Assembly (NCBI GenBank): GCA_041393395.1
Contig: JAWKKG010000008.1
Location: forward strand, 1 to 64,000
DNA length: 64,000 bases
Reading direction: 5' to 3'
Origin: JAGQIB01 sp041393395
Lineage (GTDB): Bacteria > ARS69
Part shown: piece by piece, positions 50,958 through 60,246 of the stretch
How the letters are laid out: the number at the start of each line of letters is the position of its first letter
Position numbering within the stretch: the stretch's first letter is position 1
Position numbers and translations under genes: made by a program
Notes under the pieces: model-generated
What the model was told of the DNA's origin: nothing
The model's database searches: none
What the model saw: only the letters and a program-made list of their open reading frames with translations

Positions 50958-53101
50958 CGGGAGAGCTCCCGCACCATGTTCACGAGGCTCTCGTCCGAGT
51001 CGTCGATCCGCAGGGCGGTACGCAGGTTCTCGAGCGCCGCGGCCCGATCGCCGAGCTTGAGCTCCAGGATGGCGAGATTTCGGTAGTTCAGGGGGTCCTC
51101 CGGGCGACGACGGATGGCCTCTTCGAGGCGTTTCCGCGCCTCGTCGTAAGCCTCCAGTTTAAACCAACATACGCCTTCCAGGGAGAGCACTTCGGGGAGA
51201 TCCGCGCCCCCCTCGGAGCGGAAGCGGTCGAACAGGCGGAGGGCGGCCTCCCACTGGCCGGTCTGGGCGGCGTCGGCGGCGTGCTCGAACGTCGTCTCCG
51301 CGTAGCGATGCAGCGGCACCCCCCGCCAGGAGGCGGGCAGACGCTTCAGTTCCAGGGTGTTCGCGAACAGCGTCTTGAGGGGCCATACCTGGACCGTGGT
51401 GGAGGAGTCCACGATTCCCGGATACCGGGACTCCAGCACCTCGCGGTCCCCCTTGCCGCCGATCGTCACGTGGGTGACGCCGTACTTCTCGAGCAGTCCC
51501 CGCTCGCCCGGCGGGCCGTAGTACGGCAGGCAGTGCAGGCGAGTGTCCTGGGTCAGCACGGGGGCGAGCGGACCGAGCACGACGGCGTCCGGACCGATCA
51601 TCGCGGGGAGCGACCGTTTCACGTCCTCCAGATAGGAGGTGCGGTGCGCCGCCCAGAACATCCACTGGACGCCGCCGACCGTGAGCGCGAGCACGAACGC
51701 TCCGGTGGCGAACCGGCGGAGCGCGGTGGCCGGGAGTTCCTCTCGCTTCAGCATCCGGCCGACGATCTCCGGATTCCACAGGACGAGGAGGTAGCCGAGG
51801 ATCGCGAACACGCCGCCCCAGAACAGTCCCTGCCGGAACGTGTCGACGTGGCCGAATACGTCGAGCACGGCGTCGAACGTCGCCGGGGAGAGTTTCGCCG
51901 GCGGGCGCTGCAGGTACTCGAGCGCGATCGACGCCCAGTGCTTGATCGCGTCGATGCTGGTGAAGCAGAACGCGAACAGCCACGCCGCGAGCGGGAGGTG
52001 CTCGTCGAGACGGGTCGGCGCGCGCCACCGGAACGGCTCTCGCGTGCGCAGCGACTCGAGCACGAACGCCGTCCCCGCCACCAGCGACGGCCACAGCAGC
52101 ACGTAGTACCGCGGCGCCTTGTAGGACAGCACGCCGTAGTACAGCCACTGCGACGCGAACACGAACGCCCACACGGCGGCACCGCTCCTCACCTGCGACG
52201 TGCGCGCGGACGAGTTCCCGACGGTCCAGAACACGAAGAGTCCGCCGAGCGTCCCGATCACGGGCATCCGGTAGAACATCCAGCTGCGTCGCACGGAGTT
52301 GAAGAACTCACCGAGCCCTTCCAGCAGCGACGTCGCGAGCGGGATCGGCCCGTGGTTGCCCACCGACTGCTGCGCGACGTGCGCGAGGATGTCCGCGCGG
52401 TGGGGCAGGAACAGAAACCCGACCCAGGCCAGGAACACGACGGTGCCCCCGCCGAAGAAGGCGACGAGCCGTCGATCCCGGTGTCTCAGCAGGACGAACG
52501 CGAGCAGGCCCGGGAGCCACCCGACCGCGTGGTACTTCCCGAACAGCGTGGCCGCCACGGCGAGTGCGCCGGATGCCGCGAGCGCCGCCGGATTCGCAGC
52601 GACCGCCGCCACCGCGGCCCACGCGAGCATCATCACGGCGACGTTCTCCGCGATCGGCACGCGCGCGAACATCACCGCGAAGTGCGCCACGGCGCCGAGC
52701 CAGGCGGCGGTGACGCCCGCCCGATCCCCCGCCACCCGCCGGACTCCCCACGCGACCGCGAGGACGGTGGCGGCTCCCGCGAGCGCCGCGAGCACGAGGG
52801 TCGCGACCCGACCCGGTCCGCCCGCGATCGAGTAGGCGGCCCAGGTCAGTCCGTTCATCAGCGGGAAGACGTAGAGATCGCGGTTGTAGTCGAGACTCCA
52901 GTCGTCGAACAGGATCGCGTTGCGCGCGGCGTGCACCATCACGGCCGGATCCGTGTACACGCCGTTCGACCAGGAGAACCGCGCGGGCGGATCCGAGGAC
53001 GGCCAGGCGATCCGGAGCGCGAAGCCCACGAGGACCGCGAGCAGGATGAGCGAGCTCGCGCGACGTCGGGGCGACGTCGTGCCGTCGGGAGCACCGCTCA
53101 A
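50954..53101 (-). CDS. GT-C-like (GT39-type) membrane protein with C-terminal TPR
   Basis: A 715-residue protein. After a short N-terminus there are about 11 membrane helices. The first loop contains F-S-W-S-N-G-V-Y-T-D-P followed by D-D-W-S-L-D-Y-N, acidic residues placed as in GT-C catalytic loops. After residue 520 comes a soluble domain, and the last ~90 residues are TPR units (D-E-A-R-K-R-L-E-E-A-I-R-R-R-P-E-D-P; A-A-L-E-N-L-R-T-A-L-R-I-D-D). TTG start chosen from GGAAGGGG upstream and a TTGA overlap with the DUF2304 gene. It is a paralogue of the protein at 53659-55671. Donor is probably the polyprenyl-P-sugar made by the adjoining GT2. Confidence 0.8.
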   Translation of the reverse strand: MSGAPDGTTSPRRRASSLILLAVLVGFALRIAWPSSDPPARFSWSNGVYTDPAVMVHAARNAILFDDWSLDYNRDLYVFPLMNGLTWAAYSIAGGPGRVATLVLAALAGAATVLAVAWGVRRVAGDRAGVTAAWLGAVAHFAVMFARVPIAENVAVMMLAWAAVAAVAANPAALAASGALAVAATLFGKYHAVGWLPGLLAFVLLRHRDRRLVAFFGGGTVVFLAWVGFLFLPHRADILAHVAQQSVGNHGPIPLATSLLEGLGEFFNSVRRSWMFYRMPVIGTLGGLFVFWTVGNSSARTSQVRSGAAVWAFVFASQWLYYGVLSYKAPRYYVLLWPSLVAGTAFVLESLRTREPFRWRAPTRLDEHLPLAAWLFAFCFTSIDAIKHWASIALEYLQRPPAKLSPATFDAVLDVFGHVDTFRQGLFWGGVFAILGYLLVLWNPEIVGRMLKREELPATALRRFATGAFVLALTVGGVQWMFWAAHRTSYLEDVKRSLPAMIGPDAVVLGPLAPVLTQDTRLHCLPYYGPPGERGLLEKYGVTHVTIGGKGDREVLESRYPGIVDSSTTVQVWPLKTLFANTLELKRLPASWRGVPLHRYAETTFEHAADAAQTGQWEAALRLFDRFRSEGGADLPEVLSLEGVCWFKLEAYDEARKRLEEAIRRRPEDPLNYRNLAILELKLGDRAAALENLRTALRIDDSDESLVNMVRELSR

Positions 53102-53466
53102 GCCGGGCCCCTTCCGGACTCGTCCGACTCGGCGCGTTCGAGACGGCGCTCGAGCTGCGCGAGGCGCTGCCCGAGCTCCTTCACGCGCTCCGCGTGCTCC
53201 GAGTGGACCACCGAAAAGTGGAGGAGAATCACGAGGAAGAACGCGAGCCCCACCAGGAACAGCGCGGACGGCGGATAGTGGATCCCGACCAGGAATGCCA
53301 GCCGGTCGAGCAGCCCGCGCCACAGCGAGAGGAGGAGCAGAACGGTCGCCGTGAAGATCCAGAGCAGCGAGTAGCGCTCCTGCAGGCGACGGCGACGGAC
53401 GAGCTCCAGCACGATACCGAGCAGGCCCGCACTGGCCAGGATCGAAACCCACTGGACGCGGTCCAC
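53098..53466 (-). CDS. DUF2304 family small membrane protein
   Basis: A 122-residue protein with three hydrophobic segments: about 5-20, 35-52 and 60-85, followed by a charged coiled coil (E-H-A-E-R-V-K-E-L-G-Q-R-L-A-Q-L-E-R-R-L-E-R-A). The L-Q-E-R-Y-S-L-L-W-I segment is the DUF2304 hallmark. Members usually sit next to DPM-type GT2 genes in polysaccharide loci, and may help membrane recruitment of the transferase. The GTG start (V-D-R-V-Q-W) has GGAGG four to five bases upstream; earlier in-frame ATGs have no support. It overlaps the GT-C gene downstream. Confidence 0.88.
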   Translation of the reverse strand: MDRVQWVSILASAGLLGIVLELVRRRRLQERYSLLWIFTATVLLLLSLWRGLLDRLAFLVGIHYPPSALFLVGLAFFLVILLHFSVVHSEHAERVKELGQRLAQLERRLERAESDESGRGPA

Positions 53467-53658
53467 GGCTCCTCCCGATCGCTCGGATCCTTCGTCCGGA
53501 ACCCCCGTTCGCCGGGCGGCCGGCCCGCTCCCCGAGGTGGTGTTTCCGGAGGGCATCGCAAGTCGATGACCGTACCAGATCCCCTCGGGACCAGCCACCC
53601 GCGGCGCCGCCGGCGGGCGCCCGAACCCCGGCCTCCCTCGTGCCGGCGGCCGGGAGAA

Positions 53659-55671
53659 CTACCGGCTCGAACCCACGCCGGTGGCCCGGAGATCCGGGTG
53701 GAAGGGGTCGATCGCGAGCCCTTCCCGCCACGCCGCGCTCGCCCCTTCCGCGTCGCCGCGGGCCGCGCGGAGGTTGCCGAGCCGGTACCAGTCCTCGGAC
53801 GACCGCGGTTCGAGGCCCAGCACCTCTCCCAGCGCCGCTTCCGCGTCCCCGAACCGGCCCTCGCCCACCGCGGCCACCGCGCGCAGTCGCCACACGTCCG
53901 GGCTGTCGTCCGGCGCCGCGGCGAGCGCCTCCCGGGCTGCCGACCAGTCCTCCCCCTCGAGCGCGACGACCGCGCGTTCCAGCTCGGACGGCGGCACCCG
54001 ATCCTCCGTGCCGCGCACGCGGTAGACGTCGACCGCGGCGAGGTGGGGACCCCGGAGCGGCCAGCGCGCGATCCACTGCAGCGAGTCGAGCCACCCTTCG
54101 CGGGTCGCGGTGTCCAGCTCGCCGGGGACCGCGAGCACGAGATGGGTCGCGTCCGTCGCCACTACCTCGGCCCAGGTCGCCGGACCGAACTGCGGTTTCG
54201 CGACGCGCGGGCCGTCGAACGCGAGCGCCGGCGCGAGTCCTCCCCACGCCACCGCCTCGGCGGGCAGCGCGACGTCGAACCCGCAGGCCGCCCGGGCGAG
54301 ATGATCCGCTCGCTGCGAGAAGAACCACGCGAGCTGTCCGAGCTGCACCAGACCGATCGCCACCACGAGGAACCGGACCGGAACCCGACCCGTCACCGCG
54401 ATTCGCGACCGCGCGACGACTTGGACACCCAGCGCCAGCCCGGCGAACGCCGCCGCGACGCCCACCTCGACGGGAACGGCGGCGAAGAAACTCGCCCATC
54501 CGTCACCGAACGATGTCACCCAGGCCGCCAGCCGCGTGCCCGGCGAAAGCACGGAGTCCGTCAGCTCGGTGGACCACTGCGCGATCGCCTCGATCGCGGC
54601 CACCCCGGCCGCCCAGGCCACGACGCCCGTGAACCAGGTCGGAATCGGCGACGCCGCTCGCGCTCCGAATCGCGCAAGACCCGCGATCGCCGCGACCCCG
54701 CACGGCATCAGAGCGAAGACGGCCGGCACGAAGTACCGCGGCGCGGAATACGGAAGCAGCGACGCACCGATCCACGTCGTGAGGAACCACCACCCGAACA
54801 ACGCCACGCCGCTCCGGTGCGCGGACCGCCGGACGCCCGGCAGCGCCACCGCGGCGACGGCGAACGTCGCTCCCAGCGCACCGAGCAACGGCATCCGGTG
54901 GAACACCCACGACGTCCGGAACGCGCGGAACGGCGCGAGCGCGAGCTCTCCCGCGGAACCGAATGCCCCGTACAGCGTCCCGGCCTCGCGCCACTGATCG
55001 AGCAGGTCGCGGTGAGCCCACGGAGCCACCGTCGCGAACCAGAGCACGGTCGCGAGGCCGATCCCCCCGCCGAACGCGAGCAGCGGGCCCGCACTGCCGC
55101 GGCGAACGACCAGGAACGCCGCCGCGGCCGGCAGAAAGAACACGGACTGGGGCTTTGCGAACCATGCGGCCACGCCGGCGAGTACGCCCGCCGCCGCGTA
55201 CTCGCGCGAACGTTCGCCGAGCGCGAACCACGCCGCGGCCGCGAGCAGAGCCGTCGCCAGGTGCTCCGGCAGCGGGATGCGCCCGAACTCCGCAAGCCAG
55301 GCGCAACCGCCGAGCGTCACCGCCGCGCCGAGCCGCGACACGCCGGCCCGCCCCGCCGCGAGCGCTCCGGCCAGCACCGCGATCGTCGCCCAGAGCGCGC
55401 CCGTGAACTGGAGCACGTCCCGGGTCGGACCGAACCGGCCGAACGCGATCCGCGCGATCCCGTTCCACAGCGGGTAGAACGCGTGCCCGCGCTCGCCACC
55501 GGCGCGCCAGTCACCGAACCGGACGTCGTCGCGCGCGCCGAGCACGATCGACGGCGGATCGGTGAACAGCCCGTTCGACCAGGACAGTCGCACCGGCGGA
55601 TCCGCGGAGGGGAACAGCGCCCGCAGGAGCAGGGCCGCGCCGATCACCGCGACGAACGCCGCCGCCTTCAT
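53659..55671 (-). CDS. GT-C-like membrane protein with C-terminal TPR, paralogue
   Basis: A 670-residue paralogue of the GT-C/TPR protein at 50954. The shared N-terminal loop reads L-S-W-S-N-G-L-F-T-D-P and is followed by G-D-W; about ten membrane helices follow. A soluble region (about 480-570) precedes TPR-like repeats (A-A-R-E-A-L-A-A-A-P-D-D-S; A-E-A-A-L-G-E-V-L-G-L-E-P). ATG start in an ATGA overlap with the DPM1-like gene, repeating the GT2 plus GT-C pairing of the other copy. A 192-base gap without a gene follows its stop. Probable polyprenyl-sugar-dependent glycosyltransferase; acceptor unknown. Confidence 0.8.
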   Translation of the reverse strand: MKAAAFVAVIGAALLLRALFPSADPPVRLSWSNGLFTDPPSIVLGARDDVRFGDWRAGGERGHAFYPLWNGIARIAFGRFGPTRDVLQFTGALWATIAVLAGALAAGRAGVSRLGAAVTLGGCAWLAEFGRIPLPEHLATALLAAAAWFALGERSREYAAAGVLAGVAAWFAKPQSVFFLPAAAAFLVVRRGSAGPLLAFGGGIGLATVLWFATVAPWAHRDLLDQWREAGTLYGAFGSAGELALAPFRAFRTSWVFHRMPLLGALGATFAVAAVALPGVRRSAHRSGVALFGWWFLTTWIGASLLPYSAPRYFVPAVFALMPCGVAAIAGLARFGARAASPIPTWFTGVVAWAAGVAAIEAIAQWSTELTDSVLSPGTRLAAWVTSFGDGWASFFAAVPVEVGVAAAFAGLALGVQVVARSRIAVTGRVPVRFLVVAIGLVQLGQLAWFFSQRADHLARAACGFDVALPAEAVAWGGLAPALAFDGPRVAKPQFGPATWAEVVATDATHLVLAVPGELDTATREGWLDSLQWIARWPLRGPHLAAVDVYRVRGTEDRVPPSELERAVVALEGEDWSAAREALAAAPDDSPDVWRLRAVAAVGEGRFGDAEAALGEVLGLEPRSSEDWYRLGNLRAARGDAEGASAAWREGLAIDPFHPDLRATGVGSSR

Positions 55672-56381
55672 GCCGCGGGATCTTCCGGGGCCGGCACGGA
55701 CCGCAGCAATCCGAGCAGGATCGCGAGACTCACCTTCACGACGTAGTACGCCGAGCGGACGGGCGTGATCGTCGACTGGCCCGCCAACCGCTCGCGAAAC
55801 TCGCAGGCGACCTCCGTCACGCGGAAGCCGGCCCGCGACAGGAGGACGAGCGCCTCGACCTCGGGGTAGTCCTGCGGATAGTGCCGCGCCAGGTACCGGA
55901 TGACGGGGCGACTCGCCGCGCGGAAGCCGGAGGTCGTGTCGTGGAAGCGACGCCCGGTGGCGCCCGAGACGAGCGCCGAGAACATCAGCATCCCGGCCCG
56001 ACGCGAACGCGACGCGCGATAGTCGGTCCGCTCCACGTAGCGCGAACCGAGCACGAGATCGGCGGCGCCGGCGGCGATCGGCGCGAGCAGGCGCGGGATC
56101 TCGGACGCGAGATGCTGTCCGTCCCCGTCGACCTGGACCGCGACGTCGTAGTCGTGGTCGCGCGCCCACTGGTAACCGGTCTGCACCGCGGCTCCGATTC
56201 CGAGATTGAACGGGAGGTCGAGCACCACGGCGCCGGCCTCGCGCGCCACCCGCGACGTCTCGTCCCGCGATCCGTCGTTCACGACGACCACGTCCACCCC
56301 ACCGAGGGCGCGGAGATCCCGCACCACTCCGCCCACGGAACCCTCCTCGTCGAAGGCCGGGACGATCGCGAGCGTCCTCAT
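55668..56381 (-). CDS. GT2 polyprenyl-phosphate sugar synthase, DPM1-like
   Basis: A 237-residue GT2 protein: L-A-I-V-P-A-F-D-E-E-G-S-V, V-V-N-D-G-S-R-D-E-T, N-L-G-I-G-A-A-V-Q-T-G, V-D-G-D-G-Q-H (DxD site), and L-G-S-R-Y-V-E-R-T-D. One hydrophobic stretch near the C-terminus (about 213-228) could anchor it. Like the pair at 50271/50954 it is coupled (ATGA) to a GT-C/TPR gene downstream and by ATGA to the GT2 upstream. Confidence 0.9.
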   Translation of the reverse strand: MRTLAIVPAFDEEGSVGGVVRDLRALGGVDVVVVNDGSRDETSRVAREAGAVVLDLPFNLGIGAAVQTGYQWARDHDYDVAVQVDGDGQHLASEIPRLLAPIAAGAADLVLGSRYVERTDYRASRSRRAGMLMFSALVSGATGRRFHDTTSGFRAASRPVIRYLARHYPQDYPEVEALVLLSRAGFRVTEVACEFRERLAGQSTITPVRSAYYVVKVSLAILLGLLRSVPAPEDPAA

Positions 56382-57364
56382 CGCGCGCCTCCCCGCACCC
56401 GGGCCAGCCCCGCCAGCAGGCCGCGCACGAGACCCCAGCCGCGGGCATACGCGCGCAGGGTCGCCACGGGGGCGAGACCGAGCGAGGACGCCGAGCGCGT
56501 GAAACGTGCGACCTGCATCGCCAGGATCTCCGACAGCGCGACAACGACCGCGAATGCGAACAGCGCGTACGCCACGGCCACCGGCAAGAACGGCGCCGCG
56601 AGCAGGAACGCCACGGAGACGACCGCGAGCGGCGGCGTGGCGAAGTCGAGCGGTCCGGCGTAGCCGTCACCCCGCATGCGCCCCGGATGGGCCGCATACA
56701 GGAACATCCGCCAGTAGCCGTGACGCGATTGCTCGCGCAGGTACCGGGACAGCTTCTCGGGATGGTGGTGATCCACGAGCGCATCGCGCACGAACCGGAT
56801 CGCGAACCCGGCGTCGCGCAGGCGATACGAGAGATCGTTATCCTCGCCGCTCGGAGCCGGGAACGACTCGTCGAAGCCACCCACGGCCTCCAGGGCCGCG
56901 CGCCGTGCCCCGAGATTGAACGAGCCGGCGAACTCCACGAGATCCGGCAGGCGCGAATGCCGCCAGCGGATCTCGGCGTGCACGAGCTCGGCGAGATAGC
57001 GACCCGGATTCGCGATGCCGTAGGAGCCGCCCACGACATGAACGTCCTCGTCCAGCCCGGCGGTGAGAAGACGCGCCCAGTCCGCGTGCGGCACGCAGTC
57101 GGAATCGGTGAACAGGATCACGTCGGCGCGCGCCTCGCGGAACCCGCGATTGCGGGCCGCCGCCGGCCCCGCGTTCGGCTGCGACACGACCCGCGCTCCG
57201 GCACGCTCCGCCGCGGCGCGCGTTTCGTCGGTGGAGCCGTCGTCCACGACCACGACCTCCAAGGTACCGTCGAAGTCCTGGGCGAGCGCGGCGGCCACCG
57301 CGCGGGGAATCGTCGCGGCCGCGTTGTAGGCCGCGATCACGATGGAGACGTCGGGCCCGCTCAC
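56378..57364 (-). CDS. GT2 glycosyltransferase with C-terminal membrane segment
   Basis: A 328-residue GT2 enzyme: V-S-I-V-I-A-A-Y-N-A-A-A-T-I, V-V-V-D-D-G-S-T-D-E-T, L-F-T-D-S-D-C-V-P (DxD), and S-G-E-D-N-D-L-S-Y-R-L with the catalytic ED. Hydrophobic helices at about 232-262 suggest membrane attachment. The GTG start (V-S-G-P-D-V-S) has GGAGGAGGG upstream and overlaps the GT4 gene (GTGA); 23 residues of upstream open frame are rejected. Confidence 0.9.
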   Translation of the reverse strand: MSGPDVSIVIAAYNAAATIPRAVAAALAQDFDGTLEVVVVDDGSTDETRAAAERAGARVVSQPNAGPAAARNRGFREARADVILFTDSDCVPHADWARLLTAGLDEDVHVVGGSYGIANPGRYLAELVHAEIRWRHSRLPDLVEFAGSFNLGARRAALEAVGGFDESFPAPSGEDNDLSYRLRDAGFAIRFVRDALVDHHHPEKLSRYLREQSRHGYWRMFLYAAHPGRMRGDGYAGPLDFATPPLAVVSVAFLLAAPFLPVAVAYALFAFAVVVALSEILAMQVARFTRSASSLGLAPVATLRAYARGWGLVRGLLAGLARVRGGAR

Positions 57365-58482
57365 GATCCCTCCTCCCACCGGACCGCGAGATCGCGCACG
57401 GCAGCGTCGAACGTGCCATGCTCCGTGAGCCACGCCTGGCCGGCGCGTGCGCGATCGCGCTCAGGGCGCGCGAGTGTGGCGAGCAACGTGTCCACGAACG
57501 CGTCGGGACCGGTTCCCACCGGCATCTCCACCCACGCGGCGAAACGTCGTGCGTCCGGCGTCGGCGACGTCACCACCGGCACGCCGGCCGCGAGCGCCTC
57601 GCGCAGCTTGATCGACGCCCGATGACGGTTCGCCTCGGTGTCTTCCAGGAAGTTCAACGCGACGTCGGCGAGAGCGAAGTACGCGGGCACTTCCGCGTGC
57701 ACGACCGTCCCCACGAAGCGCGCCCAGCCGGGCGGAAGCTCCTGCCCCGCGCGCGCCTCGAGCCGCGTCCGCTCGCGACCGTCCCCGACCACGAGCAGGT
57801 GGCCCGCGGGATGCACCCGCGCCACCCGCGCGAGCGCGGGCAGCAGCGGGCCGAGGTCGGACGCGGGACCGAGGTGCCCGGCGTAGAGGAGGATCGGCCC
57901 CGGGCCGAGTCCGAGCCGCTCGCGGAGCCCCGAGACGGGCCGCGCTTCCGCGAAGCGTGCGACGTCGATTCCCTGATCCACGAAGACCGCCGCGCGCCCG
58001 CCACCCCGCACCGCGTCCGCGCGCGCGCGCATGGTCTCGGTGTGAACGGTCACGTCGTCGGCATGGCGGAGGGCCGAATCGAATCGGCCGCGCAGGAAGC
58101 GTCGCGCCCAGCCGTCCGGGTAGTAGCCCCAGTCGAGATCGTCGAGGTCGACCGCCACCCGGCTCCCGCGCCAGCCCGCGAGGCGCGCCGGCCACCACGA
58201 GTTCGGCAATGCCTTCAGTGCCCAGCACACGTCGGGCTTCACGCGCAGGACGGCGGCCGCGCCGTGCGCCACCCAGAGCAACGCCTGTCCCTCGGGCCGA
58301 CCGGGCAGCCTCGGACACGGTTGACGTCGCACCCCGGCGGGAGTCTCCGGCACGGTCCCCGCCGGCACCGGCTCGAGCAGGTGCACGTCGTGGCCGCGTC
58401 GCGCGAGCGCACCGGCGAGGCCGCGGAAGCGCAGGGCACTCCCCGACTGGTGCTCCACGGACGAGATCAGGAGGATCCTCAA
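57361..58482 (-). CDS. GT4 family glycosyltransferase
   Basis: A 373-residue GT-B enzyme. N-terminus I-L-L-I-S-S-V-E-H-Q-S-G-S-A-L-R, middle V-A-V-D-L-D-D-L-D-W-G-Y-Y-P, and C-terminal donor site L-L-Y-A-G-H-L-G-P, then H-R-A-S-I-K-L-R-E-A-L-A-A-G-V-P. The TTG start overlaps the sulfatase-like gene stop (TTGA). Part of the surface-glycan operon; linkage not predictable. Confidence 0.88.
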   Translation of the reverse strand: MRILLISSVEHQSGSALRFRGLAGALARRGHDVHLLEPVPAGTVPETPAGVRRQPCPRLPGRPEGQALLWVAHGAAAVLRVKPDVCWALKALPNSWWPARLAGWRGSRVAVDLDDLDWGYYPDGWARRFLRGRFDSALRHADDVTVHTETMRARADAVRGGGRAAVFVDQGIDVARFAEARPVSGLRERLGLGPGPILLYAGHLGPASDLGPLLPALARVARVHPAGHLLVVGDGRERTRLEARAGQELPPGWARFVGTVVHAEVPAYFALADVALNFLEDTEANRHRASIKLREALAAGVPVVTSPTPDARRFAAWVEMPVGTGPDAFVDTLLATLARPERDRARAGQAWLTEHGTFDAAVRDLAVRWEEGS

Positions 58483-60197
58483 TGCGTGTACCCCAGCGAG
58501 CGAAGGCGACGTTCCGTCTCCGGATCCAGCTCGTGCCCCGCCTCGGGCTCACCGTCGCCGGCGAACGCGCGCAGCGGTTCGAACGTCGCATCCGGAGTCA
58601 CGGGTCGCCGCTCGGACGGATCCGAGTCCAGATCGTAACCCCGTTCCTCACCGTGCACGCGATCGATCCAGAGCTTGCCCCACCGCCCGTCGGCGAGACG
58701 CCCGATCACCGCAGTGAGACGACCACGTCCTTCCGGCGGATAGGTGTTCGCGCGCACGACATCGGTGCCGAACACGCCCACCCAGTCCGTCTCGCGCATC
58801 AGCTCCGGCAGCGCGGTCGAGAACACGCTCCCGCGCGCGATTTCGCCGGCCCCTTCCCTCGCGTCCCGCCGCGACGTGATCAACGGCACCCGCAGATCCT
58901 CCTCGAACAGCTGCGTGCCGTGCGTCAGCTCCCCGTGCTGTTCGAGTCCCTCCCCGTGATCCGCGGTCAGCCACACGACGCCGCGGCCGGCCGTCTCGCG
59001 TTCGAAGGTCCGCAGGAGAACGTCGAGCCAGCGGTCCGTCTCGCGGAGTTCGGCATCGTAGTCGGCGATCGGCCAGTCGTTCGCCGCGCGCCCCTCCGCC
59101 GTCATCGCAGCATCGCGCGCGTAGCGGTCGCGTCGCCACGCGGGCGCATCGTAGGGGCTGTGCGGGTCGAACAGGTGCACCCACAGGAAGCGCGGCCCGG
59201 AGGTCTCCTCGAGCCACGCGATCGCGGCGCGACAAGTGTCCCGCGCGCGCCGCTCGATCAGGTCTCCGGGCAGCACCCGATTCGCGACCCGCACGACCGC
59301 GAGACTCGTCGTCATCGGATGCGCGCGTTCGAGCGGCGAGAACACGTCGTCGTAGTGGGTGAAGCCCGGCGCGAGTCCGGACAGGCCGTGCTTCAGCGGG
59401 ATTCCGCTCACGAAGGCGCCGCACGCGTAGCCCGCGGCCGCGAGATCCCGGACGAACGTGGGGATCGTGTCCGGCAGCGCCGTCCCGTTGTTGCGCACGC
59501 CATGCTCGTCCGGCTCGAGGCCCGTGAAGAGTGAGCAGTGCGACGGATTCGTGAGCGGCACGGGGACGTGGGCCACCGGAAACGTCGTGCCTCGGCGCGC
59601 GAGACGATCGATGGCCGGCGTCGTGCCGCGCGGATAGCCGTAGCCGGAAAGGTGATCCGCGCGCGTCGTGTCCAGGGTGACGAGCAGGAGGTCGGGCGCG
59701 CCGGGATCGGCCGGGGCGCGGGCGGGCTCGCGCGCGACGCGATCGCTCGCCAGGAACGCGAGCGAGATCGCCGTCGCCGCGGACAGCGCCGCGAACGGAA
59801 CGAGTCCGCCCTCGTCGAGACGTCGCCCGATCCGGGTCGCGAGCACGCCGCCGAGGATCGCCACCAAGGCGATCCCCGCGTTGGCGGCGAGCGAGGCCGG
59901 CGCGAGAAGCGGCTCCCCGAACAGGAAGCGCACGTGCGCGCGGACGCCGAGAGCCGCGAAGATCGCGAAGCCGACGCCGCACCCGAACACGCGGGACGGA
60001 CGGAGACGAAGGACCCCCGCGAGCAACAGCCCCCCCAGGGCGCCCGCCATCCCCTGCAGCAACCCCGCCGTCGCGAGGAATCGCATCCCGGACGCGAGCG
60101 ACGCGAACGACCTCGGATTCTCGAGCAGGATCGCGAGGCCGTCTCCGAGCGCGGACACGAGCCCGGCCGCGATGCCGGCCCCGACGCCGGCGAACAT
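58479..60197 (-). CDS. membrane-anchored sulfatase-like (alkaline phosphatase superfamily) enzyme
   Basis: A 572-residue protein with about five N-terminal membrane helices (1 to ~170) and a sulfatase-fold domain. First metal site L-L-L-V-T-L-D-T-T-R-A-D; nucleophile segment L-T-N-P-S-H-C-S-L-F-T-G, with Thr216 where true sulfatases have Cys/Ser and His where they have Arg (C/S-x-P-S-R). Formylglycine is therefore unlikely; the enzyme resembles Thr-dependent phosphoethanolamine or phosphoglycerol transferases and related hydrolases. Further metal ligands: W-V-H-L-F-D-P-H, and W-L-T-A-D-H-G-E-G. I choose the ATG at 60197 because longer forms would run into the divergent plus-strand gene. Confidence 0.85.
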   Translation of the reverse strand: MFAGVGAGIAAGLVSALGDGLAILLENPRSFASLASGMRFLATAGLLQGMAGALGGLLLAGVLRLRPSRVFGCGVGFAIFAALGVRAHVRFLFGEPLLAPASLAANAGIALVAILGGVLATRIGRRLDEGGLVPFAALSAATAISLAFLASDRVAREPARAPADPGAPDLLLVTLDTTRADHLSGYGYPRGTTPAIDRLARRGTTFPVAHVPVPLTNPSHCSLFTGLEPDEHGVRNNGTALPDTIPTFVRDLAAAGYACGAFVSGIPLKHGLSGLAPGFTHYDDVFSPLERAHPMTTSLAVVRVANRVLPGDLIERRARDTCRAAIAWLEETSGPRFLWVHLFDPHSPYDAPAWRRDRYARDAAMTAEGRAANDWPIADYDAELRETDRWLDVLLRTFERETAGRGVVWLTADHGEGLEQHGELTHGTQLFEEDLRVPLITSRRDAREGAGEIARGSVFSTALPELMRETDWVGVFGTDVVRANTYPPEGRGRLTAVIGRLADGRWGKLWIDRVHGEERGYDLDSDPSERRPVTPDATFEPLRAFAGDGEPEAGHELDPETERRLRSLGYTH

Positions 60198-60246
60198 CTT
60201 GCCGCCGGCCCCGAATCGCTTACTCTCGGCGCCCGGAGGTGAACCC

